Shown one piece after another: positions 8,556 to 18,842 of a DNA stretch of 64,000 nt. This DNA is from Pseudomonas luteola NBRC 103146. GTDB lineage: Bacteria > Pseudomonadota > Gammaproteobacteria > Pseudomonadales > Pseudomonadaceae. The position numbers and the translations under genes are program-made. Each line of letters starts with the position of its first letter. Position 1 is the stretch's first letter. The notes below the pieces were generated by a model. That model was not told where the DNA came from. It was given only the letters and a program-made list of their open reading frames with translations, and did no database searches. The stretch lies in NCBI RefSeq assembly GCF_002091675.1, contig NZ_BDAE01000026.1, forward strand, positions 1 to 64,000, read 5' to 3'.

Positions 8556-10078
8556 ACGCCCCCTTGAATGATGCCAAGGCTGATATCAGCCAAGTCAAAC
8601 TGCTGATCAACGGTGAGTGGGTGGACTCCAAAACGCAGGAGTGGCGCGATGTTGTCAACCCGGCAACTCAGCAGGTGTTGGCTCGTGTTCCCTTTGCCAC
8701 GCCCGATGAGGTCAATGCGGCGATCGCTGCTGCCCAGCAGGCATTTACCCGCTGGAAGCGTACGCCCATCGGTACGCGTATGCGCATCATGCTCAAGTAT
8801 CAGGCATTGATTCGTGAGCATATGAAGTCCATTGCCCAAACGTTGAGTGCCGAACAGGGCAAGACCGTGGCCGATGCCGAGGGTGACATCTTCCGGGGTC
8901 TGGAGGTCGTCGAGCACGCCTGCTCGGTAGGTAGCTTGCAGATGGGCGAGTTTGCCGAAAACGTGGCGGGCGAGGTGGATACTTATACGCTACGCCAGCC
9001 CATTGGTGTCTGCGCAGGCATTACACCCTTCAATTTCCCGGCCATGATCCCGCTGTGGATGTTCCCTATGGCTATCGTCTGTGGCAATACGTTCGTGCTC
9101 AAGCCTTCCGAACAGGACCCGCTTTCCACGATGCAGCTGGTCGAGTTGGCGCTTGAGGCCGGCATTCCACCCGGTGTCCTCAATGTGGTACACGGCGGAA
9201 AGGACGTAGTCGATGCGCTGTGTACTCATCCCGATATAAAGGCTGTCTCCTTTGTCGGGTCTACAGCCGTTGGTACTCATGTTTACAATCTGGCGGGTCA
9301 GCACGGCAAGCGCGTGCAGGCGATGATGGGCGCCAAGAATCACGCGGTGGTGTTACCCGATGCCAACAAGGAGCAGACGCTTAATGCATTGGTAGGTGCG
9401 GCTTTTGGTGCTGCCGGCCAGCGCTGTATGGCCACTTCGGTGGCTGTTCTGGTAGGTAAGACGCGCGAATGGCTGCCGGAGCTCAAGGCCAAGGCTGAAC
9501 AACTCAAGGTCAATGCCGGGTCCGAACCGGGGACTGACGTTGGTCCGCTGATCTCCAAACAGGCCAGGGAGCGTGTGCTCGGTCTGATCGAAAGCGGGGT
9601 GGCGGAAGGTGCTTCATTGCTGCTTGACGGCCGCAATGTTCAGGTGCCCGGATACGAGCAGGGTAATTTCGTAGGGCCTACGCTGTTTTCCGGCGTTACG
9701 ACAGACATGCGTATCTACACGGAAGAAATCTTTGGTCCGGTTCTGCTGACCCTCGAAGTTGATACGCTGGATGAGGCGATTGCTCTGGTAAATCGCAACC
9801 CCTTCGGTAACGGAACTGGGCTCTTTACCCAGAGCGGTGCAGCGGCTCGCAAATTCCAGAGTGAAATCGATGTTGGTCAGGTAGGAATCAATATTCCGAT
9901 CCCGGTACCGGTTCCCTTCTTCAGCTTTACCGGCTCCCGCGGTTCCAAACTGGGTGATCTAGGGCCTTACGGTAAGCAAGTCGTCCAGTTTTACACCCAG
10001 ACCAAAACCGTCACGGCCCGCTGGTTCGACGATGACAGTGTCAGTGATGGGGTGAATACCACGATTACCTTGCGTTGA
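8552..10078 (+). CDS. mmsA: methylmalonate-semialdehyde dehydrogenase (CoA-acylating)
   Basis: 508 residues from the ATG at 8552, preceded by AGGAGAA and overlapping the transporter stop. An open frame extends upstream but has no better start. The aldehyde dehydrogenase fold is clear: [26 protein letters not shown] and the catalytic Cys292 in [12 protein letters not shown], the MmsA form of the motif. It converts (S)-methylmalonate semialdehyde to propionyl-CoA in valine breakdown using NAD+ and CoA. The pairing with mmsB downstream supports the call. Confidence 0.95.
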   Translation: MNAPLNDAKADISQVKLLINGEWVDSKTQEWRDVVNPATQQVLARVPFATPDEVNAAIAAAQQAFTRWKRTPIGTRMRIMLKYQALIREHMKSIAQTLSAEQGKTVADAEGDIFRGLEVVEHACSVGSLQMGEFAENVAGEVDTYTLRQPIGVCAGITPFNFPAMIPLWMFPMAIVCGNTFVLKPSEQDPLSTMQLVELALEAGIPPGVLNVVHGGKDVVDALCTHPDIKAVSFVGSTAVGTHVYNLAGQHGKRVQAMMGAKNHAVVLPDANKEQTLNALVGAAFGAAGQRCMATSVAVLVGKTREWLPELKAKAEQLKVNAGSEPGTDVGPLISKQARERVLGLIESGVAEGASLLLDGRNVQVPGYEQGNFVGPTLFSGVTTDMRIYTEEIFGPVLLTLEVDTLDEAIALVNRNPFGNGTGLFTQSGAAARKFQSEIDVGQVGINIPIPVPVPFFSFTGSRGSKLGDLGPYGKQVVQFYTQTKTVTARWFDDDSVSDGVNTTITLR

Positions 10079-10115
10079 TCGGCGCGGTCGTCAACGTTAC
10101 AGAAGGAGAATAGCC

Positions 10116-11000
10116 ATGCGTATTGCCTTTATCGGTTTGGGAAACATGGGGGCTCCGATGGCGCATAACCTGCTGAAAGCCGGACATGCGCTCACGGTCT
10201 TCGATGTCAACGCACAGGCGGTTGGCGCCTTGGCGGAAGCGGGCGCCAAGGCGGCAAACTCCGCCCGGGACGCTGTACTGGAATGTGAGCTGGTCATTAC
10301 CATGCTGCCTGCCGCGGCCCATGTGCGCAGTGTCTACCTGGGTGAAGAGGGGCTTCTGGCAGCACTGCCTGACGGAGCCGTAGCAATTGACAGCAGCACC
10401 ATCGATCCTCAGACGGCCCGGGAGGTCGCCCAGGTGGCGGCGGGGCGAGGAATCGCCATGGCCGATGCGCCGGTTTCAGGGGGGACCGGCGGTGCGCAGG
10501 CAGGCACCTTAACCTTCATGGTCGGCGCGACGCCTGAGCTGTTCAATCTCATACAGCCGGTACTCTCTGATATGGGTAGGAATATTGTGCATTGTGGTGA
10601 AGTCGGAACCGGACAGGTTGCTAAAGTCTGTAACAACCTGCTGCTGGGCATCAGCATGATCGGTGTTGCAGAAGCCATGGCGCTGGGCGATGCGCTCGGC
10701 ATCGACACCAAGGTTCTGGCCGGCATCATCAATACTTCTACCGGACGCTGCTGGAGTTCGGATACCTATAACCCCTGGCCGGGTATCATCGAGACGGCGC
10801 CGTCTTCACGAGGCTACACCGGTGGTTTTGGGACAGACCTCATGCTCAAGGATCTGGGGCTTGCCACTGAAGCGGCGAAGCAGGTGCGCCAACCGGTTCT
10901 GTTGGGTGCGCTGGCACAGCAGCTCTACCAGAGCATGAGCCAGCGAGGTGAGGGCGGCAAAGACTTTTCCGGCATCATTGGGCTGTACCGCAAGCCTTAG
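10116..11000 (+). CDS. mmsB: 3-hydroxyisobutyrate dehydrogenase
   Basis: 294 residues, typical for the family. The N-terminal Rossmann motif is FIGLGNMGAPMAHNL; the substrate loop is DAPVSGGTGGAQAGTL (about residues 117-132); the catalytic lysine lies in GQVAKVCNNLLLG. It oxidises 3-hydroxyisobutyrate to methylmalonate semialdehyde with NAD+, the step before MmsA. It follows mmsA after 37 bases with an AGAAGGAG ribosome site, so the three genes (transporter, mmsA, mmsB) form one operon. Confidence 0.95.
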   Translation: MRIAFIGLGNMGAPMAHNLLKAGHALTVFDVNAQAVGALAEAGAKAANSARDAVLECELVITMLPAAAHVRSVYLGEEGLLAALPDGAVAIDSSTIDPQTAREVAQVAAGRGIAMADAPVSGGTGGAQAGTLTFMVGATPELFNLIQPVLSDMGRNIVHCGEVGTGQVAKVCNNLLLGISMIGVAEAMALGDALGIDTKVLAGIINTSTGRCWSSDTYNPWPGIIETAPSSRGYTGGFGTDLMLKDLGLATEAAKQVRQPVLLGALAQQLYQSMSQRGEGGKDFSGIIGLYRKP

Positions 11001-11098
11001 CGCTGATCAGTCGGCCCAGCGGTAATACCACGCCGCTGGGCCAGCGAGTCGGCATCCGGCAGCGCCTCCCTGTACACTAGGAATTCGATTATTTCCGG

Positions 11099-11638
11099 AT
11101 GCCTCACATGAAAGACCAACTCCTTGAACTGATCACCCTAATCAGCTCCGGCTGTATGAGCGATGAGGAGATCGCGCGGATCGCTGACGAAGCTGCACAA
11201 GCTTATGCCGATCCCGAAGCGTTCCTGGCAGCCAATCCGGATATCAATTACGACGAGACCTTCCCGATTTCGCTGGGCGAGTGGGTAGTAGTCGGCAGTT
11301 TGCCGGAAACGGTACTGTTCCAGGCCGATAGCTACGATGAGCTGCTCCAGCACATCATGGATTCCTTCGGCAAGGATGTGCCGTTCAACATCAAACCCAA
11401 GCAGCTGGTGAAGGTTGAACCACTCAAGGCGCTCAATCGGATCCAGGTTCAGCTGAGCAGCATGTACAAGGAAAAGGGTGGCTACACCCTGATGGATTTC
11501 AGTGAGCCACTTGATGATGAGCTGCAAGCCGTTCTGGTGTACACCCATGACGTGCAGCGCGTACTGGATCTCTGCGCCGAGCTCGACATCTACGCAGCGC
11601 CCTCCTATGAAGCGCTAAAGAACGCGTTGGAAGACTGA
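11099..11638 (+). CDS. conserved hypothetical acidic protein
   Basis: 179 residues from the first ATG; an ATG three codons later (MKDQLLELITLISSG) is an alternative and neither has a strong ribosome site. The protein is soluble and acidic, with no signal peptide. It has an N-terminal helical part (about 1-45) and a segment IQVQLSSMYKEKGGYTLMDF in the middle. I recognise no catalytic motif or named domain. It stands alone between mmsB and a parvulin gene. The even codon use and clean length suggest a real gene. Confidence 0.7.
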   Translation: MPHMKDQLLELITLISSGCMSDEEIARIADEAAQAYADPEAFLAANPDINYDETFPISLGEWVVVGSLPETVLFQADSYDELLQHIMDSFGKDVPFNIKPKQLVKVEPLKALNRIQVQLSSMYKEKGGYTLMDFSEPLDDELQAVLVYTHDVQRVLDLCAELDIYAAPSYEALKNALED

Positions 11639-11716
11639 GGCGTTCAGTCATCAACCTGCCATCTCTCCACTGAATAAACAGCGGGTCGGCCATTATCGAC
11701 CCTGAGGTTCCCTTTT

Positions 11717-11992
11717 ATGAAAGCCATGGCCAAACATATTCTGGTCAAGACATCCGACGAGGCGGACGCCCTCAAGAAGCGCCTTGAAAAAGGCGAGGCC
11801 TTTGACGTACTGGCGAAGAAATTTTCGATTTGCCCTTCAGGAAAGCGGGGCGGCGACCTTGGCGAGGTCAAGCCGGGCCAGATGGTCAGGGTGATCGATC
11901 AGGTAATTTTCAAGAAGTCGGTCGGTGATCTTCATGGTCCGGTCAAAAGCAAGTTTGGCTATCACCTGGTCAAAGTGTATTACCGGGACTGA
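11717..11992 (+). CDS. ppiC: parvulin-type peptidyl-prolyl isomerase (PpiC)
   Basis: 91 residues, the single-domain length of cytoplasmic PpiC. Family features are AKHILVKTSDEADAL at the N-terminus, FSICPSGKRGGDLGEVKPGQM in the middle and KSKFGYHLVKV at the end. It catalyses cis-trans isomerisation of prolyl bonds; there is no signal peptide. The ATG at 11717 or one three codons later could be the start. It appears monocistronic. Confidence 0.93.
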   Translation: MKAMAKHILVKTSDEADALKKRLEKGEAFDVLAKKFSICPSGKRGGDLGEVKPGQMVRVIDQVIFKKSVGDLHGPVKSKFGYHLVKVYYRD

Positions 11993-12045
11993 GCGCAGCC
12001 TGCTCAGTCACCCAGACAGGAACAACGACCCGAGCGAGGACCGTT

Positions 12046-13338
12046 TTGGCCAACGAACCTGTAACACCTGATGCACCTGCAAAATCCGATCGCTGGCAGT
12101 CCCCAGTCTTTCGCATGAAGGTTCTGGCGGGCTGCCTGTTGCTGGCAGCCGCTGTCCTGTATGCGGTCGCTACCGCACTGCATGACATCCATCCTGGCTG
12201 GGGATATGTCGCCGCCTTTGCCGAGGCGGCGATGGTTGGCGCGATCGCCGACTGGTTTGCGGTTACCGCGCTGTTCAGGCATCCCCTGGGGCTGCCCATT
12301 CCTCACACGGCTATCATTCCACGTAACAAGGCGGGCATAGGGCGCAAGCTTTCGGATTTCATCTGTCTTAATTTCCTGTCTACCCCTCAGCTGATGGCAA
12401 AGGTCAGAGAATTCAACGCAGCCGACCAACTGGCCGGCTGGCTGCAAAAGCCTCACCATGCCGAAGCCCTAGGTAATCATCTGATAGGGGTGGCCCGATT
12501 CGGTGTAGGTGCCTTGCGGGATGAGCGTGTTCAGCGCTTTATCCAGCGCACGGCGACGGCTCGGTTGCAGCAGGTTGACTTGGCACTGTTGAGCGGGCAG
12601 CTGCTGGATGTCATGACGGCAGACCGGCGCCATCAGGCCATGCTCGATGATGTGCTGCGTGAGATCGACCGCATGATGAGGGACGAAGATACTCAGGCGA
12701 TGATTGCCCGTGCCATCTCTTCAGAGCTCAGCGCGTTGCGCTATGTTCGGCTTGATGAGTATGCGGGGCGCTGGTCGGCCGAGAAGGTCGTCAAGCGGAT
12801 CTCGATGCTCATTACCGAGATCAGCGAAGACAAGGATCATGAGATGAGGGCTCGCTTCGACCATTATGTCGCCGACTTCATCGAGAAGCTCAAGAACGAT
12901 CCCGAATTTCGAGTGAAAGGCGAGCAGGTCCGTATGCAGCTGATCGAGCACCCCGCCATTGCCGGGTATCTGCAAGGGCTCTGGGATGATCTGATTGACT
13001 GGCTGCAGGATGATCTGGGCAAGGACGATTCCTCAATACGTCGACGCCTGATTCGTCTGACCCAAGGGCTGGGGGCTGCGCTGGCAGCGGATGCGCCTAT
13101 GCGGCAATGGATCAATGATCAGATTGAGGAGGTGGCGCCTCCTGTCATTGAGCGTTATCGCGGTCAGCTGGGAGACTACATCGCCGAGCGAGTCGAAGCC
13201 TGGAACACTGACGAGTTGGTCGAACAGCTTGAGAGGAACGTAGGCAGAGACCTGCAGTTCATCCGCATCAATGGCACGCTCGTAGGCGGACTGGTTGGAC
13301 TGATCATCCATACGGTCACCCAACTGCTGGTAGGGTAG
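12046..13338 (+). CDS. DUF445 family membrane protein (YjiN-like)
   Basis: 430 residues from a TTG start at 12046, chosen because GAGGA lies 5 bases upstream. An N-terminal hydrophobic segment (about 25-45) is followed by EAAMVGAIADWFAVTALFRH, the DUF445 signature, then a long helical cytoplasmic or periplasmic region, and a final hydrophobic segment (LVGGLVGLIIHTVTQLLV). YjiN-type proteins are inner-membrane proteins of unknown role. It converges with bglX, with a shared hairpin between the stops. Confidence 0.85.
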   Translation: MANEPVTPDAPAKSDRWQSPVFRMKVLAGCLLLAAAVLYAVATALHDIHPGWGYVAAFAEAAMVGAIADWFAVTALFRHPLGLPIPHTAIIPRNKAGIGRKLSDFICLNFLSTPQLMAKVREFNAADQLAGWLQKPHHAEALGNHLIGVARFGVGALRDERVQRFIQRTATARLQQVDLALLSGQLLDVMTADRRHQAMLDDVLREIDRMMRDEDTQAMIARAISSELSALRYVRLDEYAGRWSAEKVVKRISMLITEISEDKDHEMRARFDHYVADFIEKLKNDPEFRVKGEQVRMQLIEHPAIAGYLQGLWDDLIDWLQDDLGKDDSSIRRRLIRLTQGLGAALAADAPMRQWINDQIEEVAPPVIERYRGQLGDYIAERVEAWNTDELVEQLERNVGRDLQFIRINGTLVGGLVGLIIHTVTQLLVG

Positions 13339-13348
13339 CAGGGTGAAG

Positions 13349-13371
13349 AAGTGCCGGATGGCCCGGCACTT
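13349..13371. terminator. hairpin between convergent genes, probable bidirectional terminator
   Basis: Perfect 9-bp stem AAGTGCCGG / CCGGCACTT with a 5-base loop, between the stops of the DUF445 gene and bglX. No T run on either side, so termination strength is uncertain. Confidence 0.6.
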
Positions 13372-13379
13372 CCAGTGAG

Positions 13380-15677
13380 TTAAAGCAGGCGGAACTGCTG
13401 CTCCTTTACCTCTTCCGAATCCAGTCCGATATAGACCTTGAATGTACCGGGCTCGGCGGCGTACTTCAGGTCTGCATTGTAGAATTTTAGGTCTTCTTCA
13501 GTGATGTCGAAGTCGATAACCTTTTCTTCGCCAGGTTGCAGCATGATCTTGCGGAAATTCTTCAGCTCCTTGATCGGACGACTGATTGAGGCAGTAACGT
13601 CTCGCAAGTACAGCTGTACAACCGTCTCGCCCGCGCGCTGTCCCGTATTTTTCAGCGTCACACTGGCTTTCAGTCTGTCATTTCGGTGCAGCGTGCCGCT
13701 GGAGAGCGTTATATCGGAAAGGTCGAAAGTGGTGTAGCTCAAGCCGTAGCCGAAGGGATACAGCGGTCCGTTAGCCTCATCGAAATAGCGAGACGTGTAT
13801 TTGCCTGGGTCTTTCGGATTGAACGGTCTGCCGGTATTGAGGTGATTGTAATAGATGGGTATCTGGCCAACCGAGCGTGGAAAGGTCATGGGCAGCTTGC
13901 CGGAGGGGTTGTAATCGCCAAACAAGACATCGGCGATAGCGTTACCGCCTTCAGTGCCGCTAAACCAAGTTTCCAATAGCGCGTCGGCCTGTTGGCTTTC
14001 CCAACTCAGATCCAGTGGTCGGCCATTCATGAGCACCAGCACCAGAGGCTTACCAGTGTCTTTCAAGGCTCTGATCAAGCGGCGCTGATTGTTCGGAATA
14101 TCGATATGGGCGCGGCTGGATGCTTCATGGGCCATGCCTTGCGACTCACCTACCGCGGCGATGATGACATCCGCCTTCGAGGCTACCTCGACCGCCTCCT
14201 CAATCATATCTTCGGTAGAGCGGTGGTCTACCTCGACAGCAGGATCGTAGGAATTTAGATAGGCCAGAATGCTGGCGTCATCAGTAATGTTGGCGCCTTT
14301 GGCATAGACCAGTGTGGCCTTGTCGCCGACTGCGTTAGCCAGGCCCTGATAAAGGGAGACGGCTTGCTGGGTCATCCCGGCGGCTGACCAGTTTCCCATT
14401 ACGTCGCGCTGGCTCTTGGCCAGGGGGCCGATAACCGCAATGGTGCCGTTCTTTTCAAGTGGGAGCAGGTTGCCTTTGTTCCTGAGCAGGACCTGACTTT
14501 TGCGGCCTACCTCCCGCGCGGCTTCCCGGTGTAAGCGGCTCTCGGCGTTGGTATCAAAAGGCGGATCGTTCGGTTTGCCCAGGAAGGCATAAGGGTCCTT
14601 GAACAGGCCCAAGTCATATTTGGCGCTGAGTACATAACGGCAGGCATCGTCGATTTCCTGTTGGCTGACTTCGCCGCTCTTGAGCAGGGCGGGAAGCTGG
14701 GTGCCATACAAGTCGTCGTGCATGTTCAAGTCCACGCCTGCCTTGATAGCGAGTTTTGCGGCTTCGCGACCATCTTCGGCGACGCCGTGACGTATCAACT
14801 CGTTGATGGCGCCGTGATCGCTGATGATGAGACCCTTGAAGCCCCACTGGTCTCTCAGCAGATCCTTGAGCAGCCAGCGGTTGGCTGTGGAAGGAATGCC
14901 GTTAATGGCATTGAGGGAAACCATGACGCTGCCCGAGCCTGCCTCCACCGCCGCCTTGTAGGGAGCAAGATAGTCCTGGAACATGCGCTGGGGGCTCATG
15001 TCGACCGTGTTGTAATCACGACCGCCTTCAGTCGCGCCGTACAAGGCGAAGTGCTTGAAGCTAGCCATAATCGAATGCGCAGACGCCAAGTCGTCACCCT
15101 GATACGCCTTGATCAGTGTGCCGGCAATCCTTGAGGTCAGGTAGCTGTCTTCACCAAACGTCTCGGAAACCCGTCCCCAGCGAGGGTCACGAGTGACGTC
15201 AACTGTCGGCGAGAAGGTGAGATTCAGACCGTCTGCACTGGCTTCCTCTGCTGAAATGCGCCCGCTCAAGGCAATCGCATCCAGATCCCAGCTGGACGCC
15301 ATCCCCAGGTTGATAGGAAAAATGGTGCGGTGGCCATGCACCACATCATAAGCATATAACAGTGGGATCTTGAGGCGGCTGTGCTCTACCGCCTGGACCT
15401 GCATCTGACGAATGTCGGGCCGAGTGACCGTATTGAACATCGCGCCTACCTTGCCGGCCCGAATGTCCGCCATGATGGCGTCCTTGGTGTAGTCAGGACC
15501 AACGCTTACCAGGTTGAGCTGGCCTATCTTTTCTTCAAGCGTCATTTGTTTCATGAGCTTGCCGATAAAAACACTCTTGTCATGTTCCCTGACTGAAGGG
15601 GCAGCGCGGTCTGTTTCAGCCAGCGCAGCAGCACAAAAGCATGCCGCCAAGGTTCCTAGCACATACAGCTTCTTCAA
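13380..15677 (-). CDS. bglX: periplasmic beta-glucosidase, GH3 family
   Basis: About 765 residues from a TTG at 15677, preferred because GAGGTG lies 5 bases upstream and the product begins with a clean signal peptide (MKKLYVLGTLAACFCAAALA). A TTG four codons earlier is the alternative. GH3 features: the N-terminal barrel with SPTVDVTRDPRWGR, KHF and the catalytic aspartate at about 287 in GLIISDHGAI; then the C-terminal alpha/beta sandwich and a fibronectin-III-like domain (about 660-760). It hydrolyses terminal beta-D-glucosyl residues from oligosaccharides in the periplasm. It is monocistronic. Confidence 0.92.
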   Translation of the reverse strand: MKKLYVLGTLAACFCAAALAETDRAAPSVREHDKSVFIGKLMKQMTLEEKIGQLNLVSVGPDYTKDAIMADIRAGKVGAMFNTVTRPDIRQMQVQAVEHSRLKIPLLYAYDVVHGHRTIFPINLGMASSWDLDAIALSGRISAEEASADGLNLTFSPTVDVTRDPRWGRVSETFGEDSYLTSRIAGTLIKAYQGDDLASAHSIMASFKHFALYGATEGGRDYNTVDMSPQRMFQDYLAPYKAAVEAGSGSVMVSLNAINGIPSTANRWLLKDLLRDQWGFKGLIISDHGAINELIRHGVAEDGREAAKLAIKAGVDLNMHDDLYGTQLPALLKSGEVSQQEIDDACRYVLSAKYDLGLFKDPYAFLGKPNDPPFDTNAESRLHREAAREVGRKSQVLLRNKGNLLPLEKNGTIAVIGPLAKSQRDVMGNWSAAGMTQQAVSLYQGLANAVGDKATLVYAKGANITDDASILAYLNSYDPAVEVDHRSTEDMIEEAVEVASKADVIIAAVGESQGMAHEASSRAHIDIPNNQRRLIRALKDTGKPLVLVLMNGRPLDLSWESQQADALLETWFSGTEGGNAIADVLFGDYNPSGKLPMTFPRSVGQIPIYYNHLNTGRPFNPKDPGKYTSRYFDEANGPLYPFGYGLSYTTFDLSDITLSSGTLHRNDRLKASVTLKNTGQRAGETVVQLYLRDVTASISRPIKELKNFRKIMLQPGEEKVIDFDITEEDLKFYNADLKYAAEPGTFKVYIGLDSEEVKEQQFRLL

Positions 15678-15961
15678 GTGACACCTCAAAGGGTTTTATT
15701 CTTCTTTCTCTTCTTGCAGCGAAACGGCAAGAGTGAGCAGTTTCGCATAACAGCAAAATGCGGGCATGTGATTTCTGAAGCGTCGAGTTCAGCCGGTTGA
15801 CCGACTGTCTTTTTGGTTCGACAGGCTACTGTTTTCAGGTCCGTGATGTCATTCTGATAACCTGTGACTTCGGCGGATGGACGCGGCAGGGTATATTAGC
15901 GATCTATACTGATAGCGTTCATCGGACGTTGTCATGGTTTGCAGTTCAGTAAGGGTTACCC

Positions 15962-16708
15962 GTGCGCACAGGCATCTACGTCGATTCAGACAATATCAGC
16001 TCAAGTGGCGGCAGCTACATGCGCTACGAAACGCTCAGGCGTTTCTATGAAGCATCCAGCGTAGTCACTATCGCCAAGGCTTATCATGCCTTCGACGAAG
16101 TGCTGGCCGAAGAAAAGCCCGAGTATGCGAACTGGCATGCTGCCCACGTCGCCCGTATCCAGGGCGCCGGGTTTCGGTTGTTGATCAAGCCGGTCAAGCG
16201 CTACAACAACGATACGGGCACGTCCCGCAAGGGCAATGTCGATGTGGAACTGACCGTTGATGTCCTGACCCAAGCTGACAAGCTGGATCGGGTCGTGCTG
16301 GTGACAGGCGACGGTGATTTTGTCGCGCTGGCACAGGCGCTTCAGGCGAAGGGCGTACGGGTGGAAGTCGTAGCGTTCAAAAATATCTCAAGCGATCTTG
16401 TCCAGATCGCCGATGTGTTCCTGAATGCCTATCTGATCCCCGATATTCTGGCTGGCGATGCTCAGCCTCGGGACCGAGTTATTCAGATCATGAATGTCGA
16501 CCTGAATGGACAGCGAGCCTTCTATTCCTGCCTGGAGCAGGCGCCCACCTCACTCTCGCCGGATGATCAGGCCTGGTTGCGTGGCGAGCTCAGGTTGACC
16601 AAGTCGATGATTGACTCCCGTAATTTCCGTCCCGGCAAGATTCTCGCCTGGCGTGGACGTAACGCGGATGAGCAGGCGTTTGAAGTTTTGGCAACGCAGC
16701 GACTGTAA
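15962..16708 (+). CDS. NYN domain (LabA/DUF88-type) protein
   Basis: 248 residues from a GTG start with AAGGG upstream. The N-terminal NYN PIN-like domain (about 1-165) has the conserved acidic residues in GIYVDSDNISS, KGNVDVELTVDVL and LVTGDGDFVALAQAL. This fold is shared with metal-dependent RNases, so RNA cleavage is possible but unproven. The C-terminal part (about 170-248) is a small helical region. A CTATACT element at 15904-15910 resembles an RpoS-type -10 box. It stands alone. Confidence 0.85.
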   Translation: MRTGIYVDSDNISSSGGSYMRYETLRRFYEASSVVTIAKAYHAFDEVLAEEKPEYANWHAAHVARIQGAGFRLLIKPVKRYNNDTGTSRKGNVDVELTVDVLTQADKLDRVVLVTGDGDFVALAQALQAKGVRVEVVAFKNISSDLVQIADVFLNAYLIPDILAGDAQPRDRVIQIMNVDLNGQRAFYSCLEQAPTSLSPDDQAWLRGELRLTKSMIDSRNFRPGKILAWRGRNADEQAFEVLATQRL

Positions 16709-16835
16709 TTTAATGCTGTCGCCATGTGACTCGGGGTGCAGGATTGCACTCTATGAATTAAGGTGATTTGCAGCATTAACCCTTACAGTATGCAATCTTT
16801 GTTTCAGGCTTTTGGTCTTCCAGGTTTGCCTAGAT

Positions 16836-18380
16836 ATGCTTGATCTCGAAAATGGGTACGACTCGAAGGCCAAGCGGTTACCGCTACAGCTCCTGACGAT
16901 TCTCTTTTTGGTCACGGTTTGCCTGTCAATGGTGGCATTGACGGCTTGGCAGGTCTGGAATTCGCGAAATGTCCAGATCAGCGAAGGCGAGGTCATGACC
17001 TCCAACCTTGCAAAGTCCTTGGCCCAGCATGCCGAAGATACGTTCACCGAGGCTGATACCGTACTGCTCGGTCTGCAGGAGCGTATGGAAATAGATGGCA
17101 CCAGCACCCAGCACATGACTCGAATGAGTATGCTGCTCAGGCGGCATGTGCAAGATCTTCCACAGCTCGAGGGATTGTTCGTCTATGATGAGAAGGGCGA
17201 TTGGCTGGCGACATCCTTTCCGACGATACCGGCCAATAGTAACAATGCGGACCGTAACTACTTCAAGCAGCATGTCTCCAATTTCAATCTGACGCCACAC
17301 ATTGATCATGCCGTGCGCAGCCGCTCTTCCAACAACTGGATCATTCCGATCTCGCGGCGTTTCAACAAGCCTGATGGAAGCTTTGGTGGCATTGTGTTGG
17401 CTACGGTCAAGATGAGCTATTTCCAACAGTTCTATGACAGTTTCAAGCTTGATGACGAGGGCGCGATCTTTCTTGCCCTGACCGATGGCTCGATCATCGC
17501 CCGACGTCCTTTTAAAGATGAATACGTTAACAAAAGCATTCAGCAAGGTCCGATTTTCAGTAATTATCTTCCTGGCGCACCTGTAGGTGTCGCGGTGGTC
17601 CGCGCGTCCGTAGATAACGTTGAGCGCATGTATGGTTATCGCCAGTTAGAGCGTTATCCATTGGTAATTGGTGCCGCCTTGTCCAAAAAAGCTGTTCTGG
17701 CTAATTGGACTGACGAGACGCGCAGAGCCGTTGCCATGGTGGCGCTAATGCTGTTGGGCATGACGATGTTCGGGCTTTTACTACTCAGGCAGATTCAGCA
17801 CGGCATGCAGGCAGAGGCTGACCTGGTCGATGCCAAGCAGGGGCTTGAAAAGTTGGCCATGCATGACGGCCTGACCGGTCTCGCCAACAGACGTTATCTG
17901 GATACATTGTTGCCTGCCGAGCTGGGACGTGCACTTCGTTATTCTCATCCGGTCGGTCTGATCATGATCGATATCGACTACTTCAAGACGTATAACGATC
18001 TCTTCGGCCATCCAGGCGGCGACGATTGTCTGCAACGTGTCGCCAAAGCCATCCAGAAAAGCCTCAACCGCCCCAGCGATGTTGCTGTTCGCTATGGTGG
18101 CGAGGAGATTTCGGTACTTCTACCAGGAAGCGATCTGGATGGATCCGTTCTGGTTGCGGAGCGGATTCGTGAAAACGTACGAGAGCTCAAGCTGGCGCAT
18201 CCTGGTAATCCAACTGGCTATGTAACGGTCAGCTGCGGTGTGCATGCGTATGTACCTAGTCGTGGCGATGAGTGTTCCGGCAAGAAACTCATCATGAACG
18301 CGGATCAGGCACTTTACCGTGCCAAACGTGACGGCAGAAATCAGGTTCAGGCGAACCGTGAGCCTTTTCATCAAGCATAA
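16836..18380 (+). CDS. diguanylate cyclase with periplasmic dCache-like sensor and variant GGEEI motif
   Basis: 514 residues from the ATG at 16836. A transmembrane helix (about 18-40), a periplasmic double-Cache-like sensor (about 45-290) with DRNYFKQH and WIIPISRRF, a second helix (about 300-320) and a GGDEF domain (about 345-505). The active-site motif at 421-425 is GGEEI, not GG(D/E)EF. The inhibitory RxxD site (RPSD) sits exactly five residues upstream, and DIDYFKTYND is intact. It should make cyclic di-GMP if Ile at the fifth position is tolerated. An upstream TTG frame extension is less likely. Confidence 0.9.
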   Translation: MLDLENGYDSKAKRLPLQLLTILFLVTVCLSMVALTAWQVWNSRNVQISEGEVMTSNLAKSLAQHAEDTFTEADTVLLGLQERMEIDGTSTQHMTRMSMLLRRHVQDLPQLEGLFVYDEKGDWLATSFPTIPANSNNADRNYFKQHVSNFNLTPHIDHAVRSRSSNNWIIPISRRFNKPDGSFGGIVLATVKMSYFQQFYDSFKLDDEGAIFLALTDGSIIARRPFKDEYVNKSIQQGPIFSNYLPGAPVGVAVVRASVDNVERMYGYRQLERYPLVIGAALSKKAVLANWTDETRRAVAMVALMLLGMTMFGLLLLRQIQHGMQAEADLVDAKQGLEKLAMHDGLTGLANRRYLDTLLPAELGRALRYSHPVGLIMIDIDYFKTYNDLFGHPGGDDCLQRVAKAIQKSLNRPSDVAVRYGGEEISVLLPGSDLDGSVLVAERIRENVRELKLAHPGNPTGYVTVSCGVHAYVPSRGDECSGKKLIMNADQALYRAKRDGRNQVQANREPFHQA

Positions 18381-18501
18381 TCTGCATGCCATAGATGAGA
18401 GTTTGCTATAAGATTACAGCCTAGTTTATTGTTTAAATTGAACTAATTCTCATCTGTAAGGTCTTTGCGCAACCTAGTTATCTGTAGTTGGGCAGGGACC
18501 T

Positions 18502-18840
18502 ATGCAACATTTACGTTACGAAGCCATTTGTGGAAAGATCCGATACGCCCTGGCGCCTCTTCGCTGCGTCTTTAAACAAGGTGAGGCGTACAGAACTTTC
18601 AGCTTCATGGTTCACGATAAGGAAAATGGCATCCTGTTCAGTTCCGAGCCGTTGAACAGTGCTTATTTCAGCAACCCCATCGTTCTGCATCATTACCTGA
18701 AGGATTTACGTGAGCGCTTGGCTGACCAAGGCGTTGCGCTCGCTGACTGGCAGGATTGCATTACGCTTGAGAAACTGGCGACATGGCGCAAGCGGGTGTT
18801 ACCCAAGCCAGGCCCCACCATGCGAGCTGCAACGTCCTGA
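18502..18840 (+). CDS. hypothetical protein
   Basis: 112 residues, MQHLRYEAICGKIRYALAPL at the start. Soluble, mixed alpha/beta by composition, no signal peptide and no motif I recognise; the tail (KRVLPKPGPTMRAATS) is likely disordered. It follows the diguanylate cyclase by 121 bases in the same direction, with a TGTAAGG stretch between, and could be separately transcribed. It converges on the next hypothetical gene with a 2-base gap. Confidence 0.55.
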   Translation: MQHLRYEAICGKIRYALAPLRCVFKQGEAYRTFSFMVHDKENGILFSSEPLNSAYFSNPIVLHHYLKDLRERLADQGVALADWQDCITLEKLATWRKRVLPKPGPTMRAATS

Positions 18841-18842
18841 GT

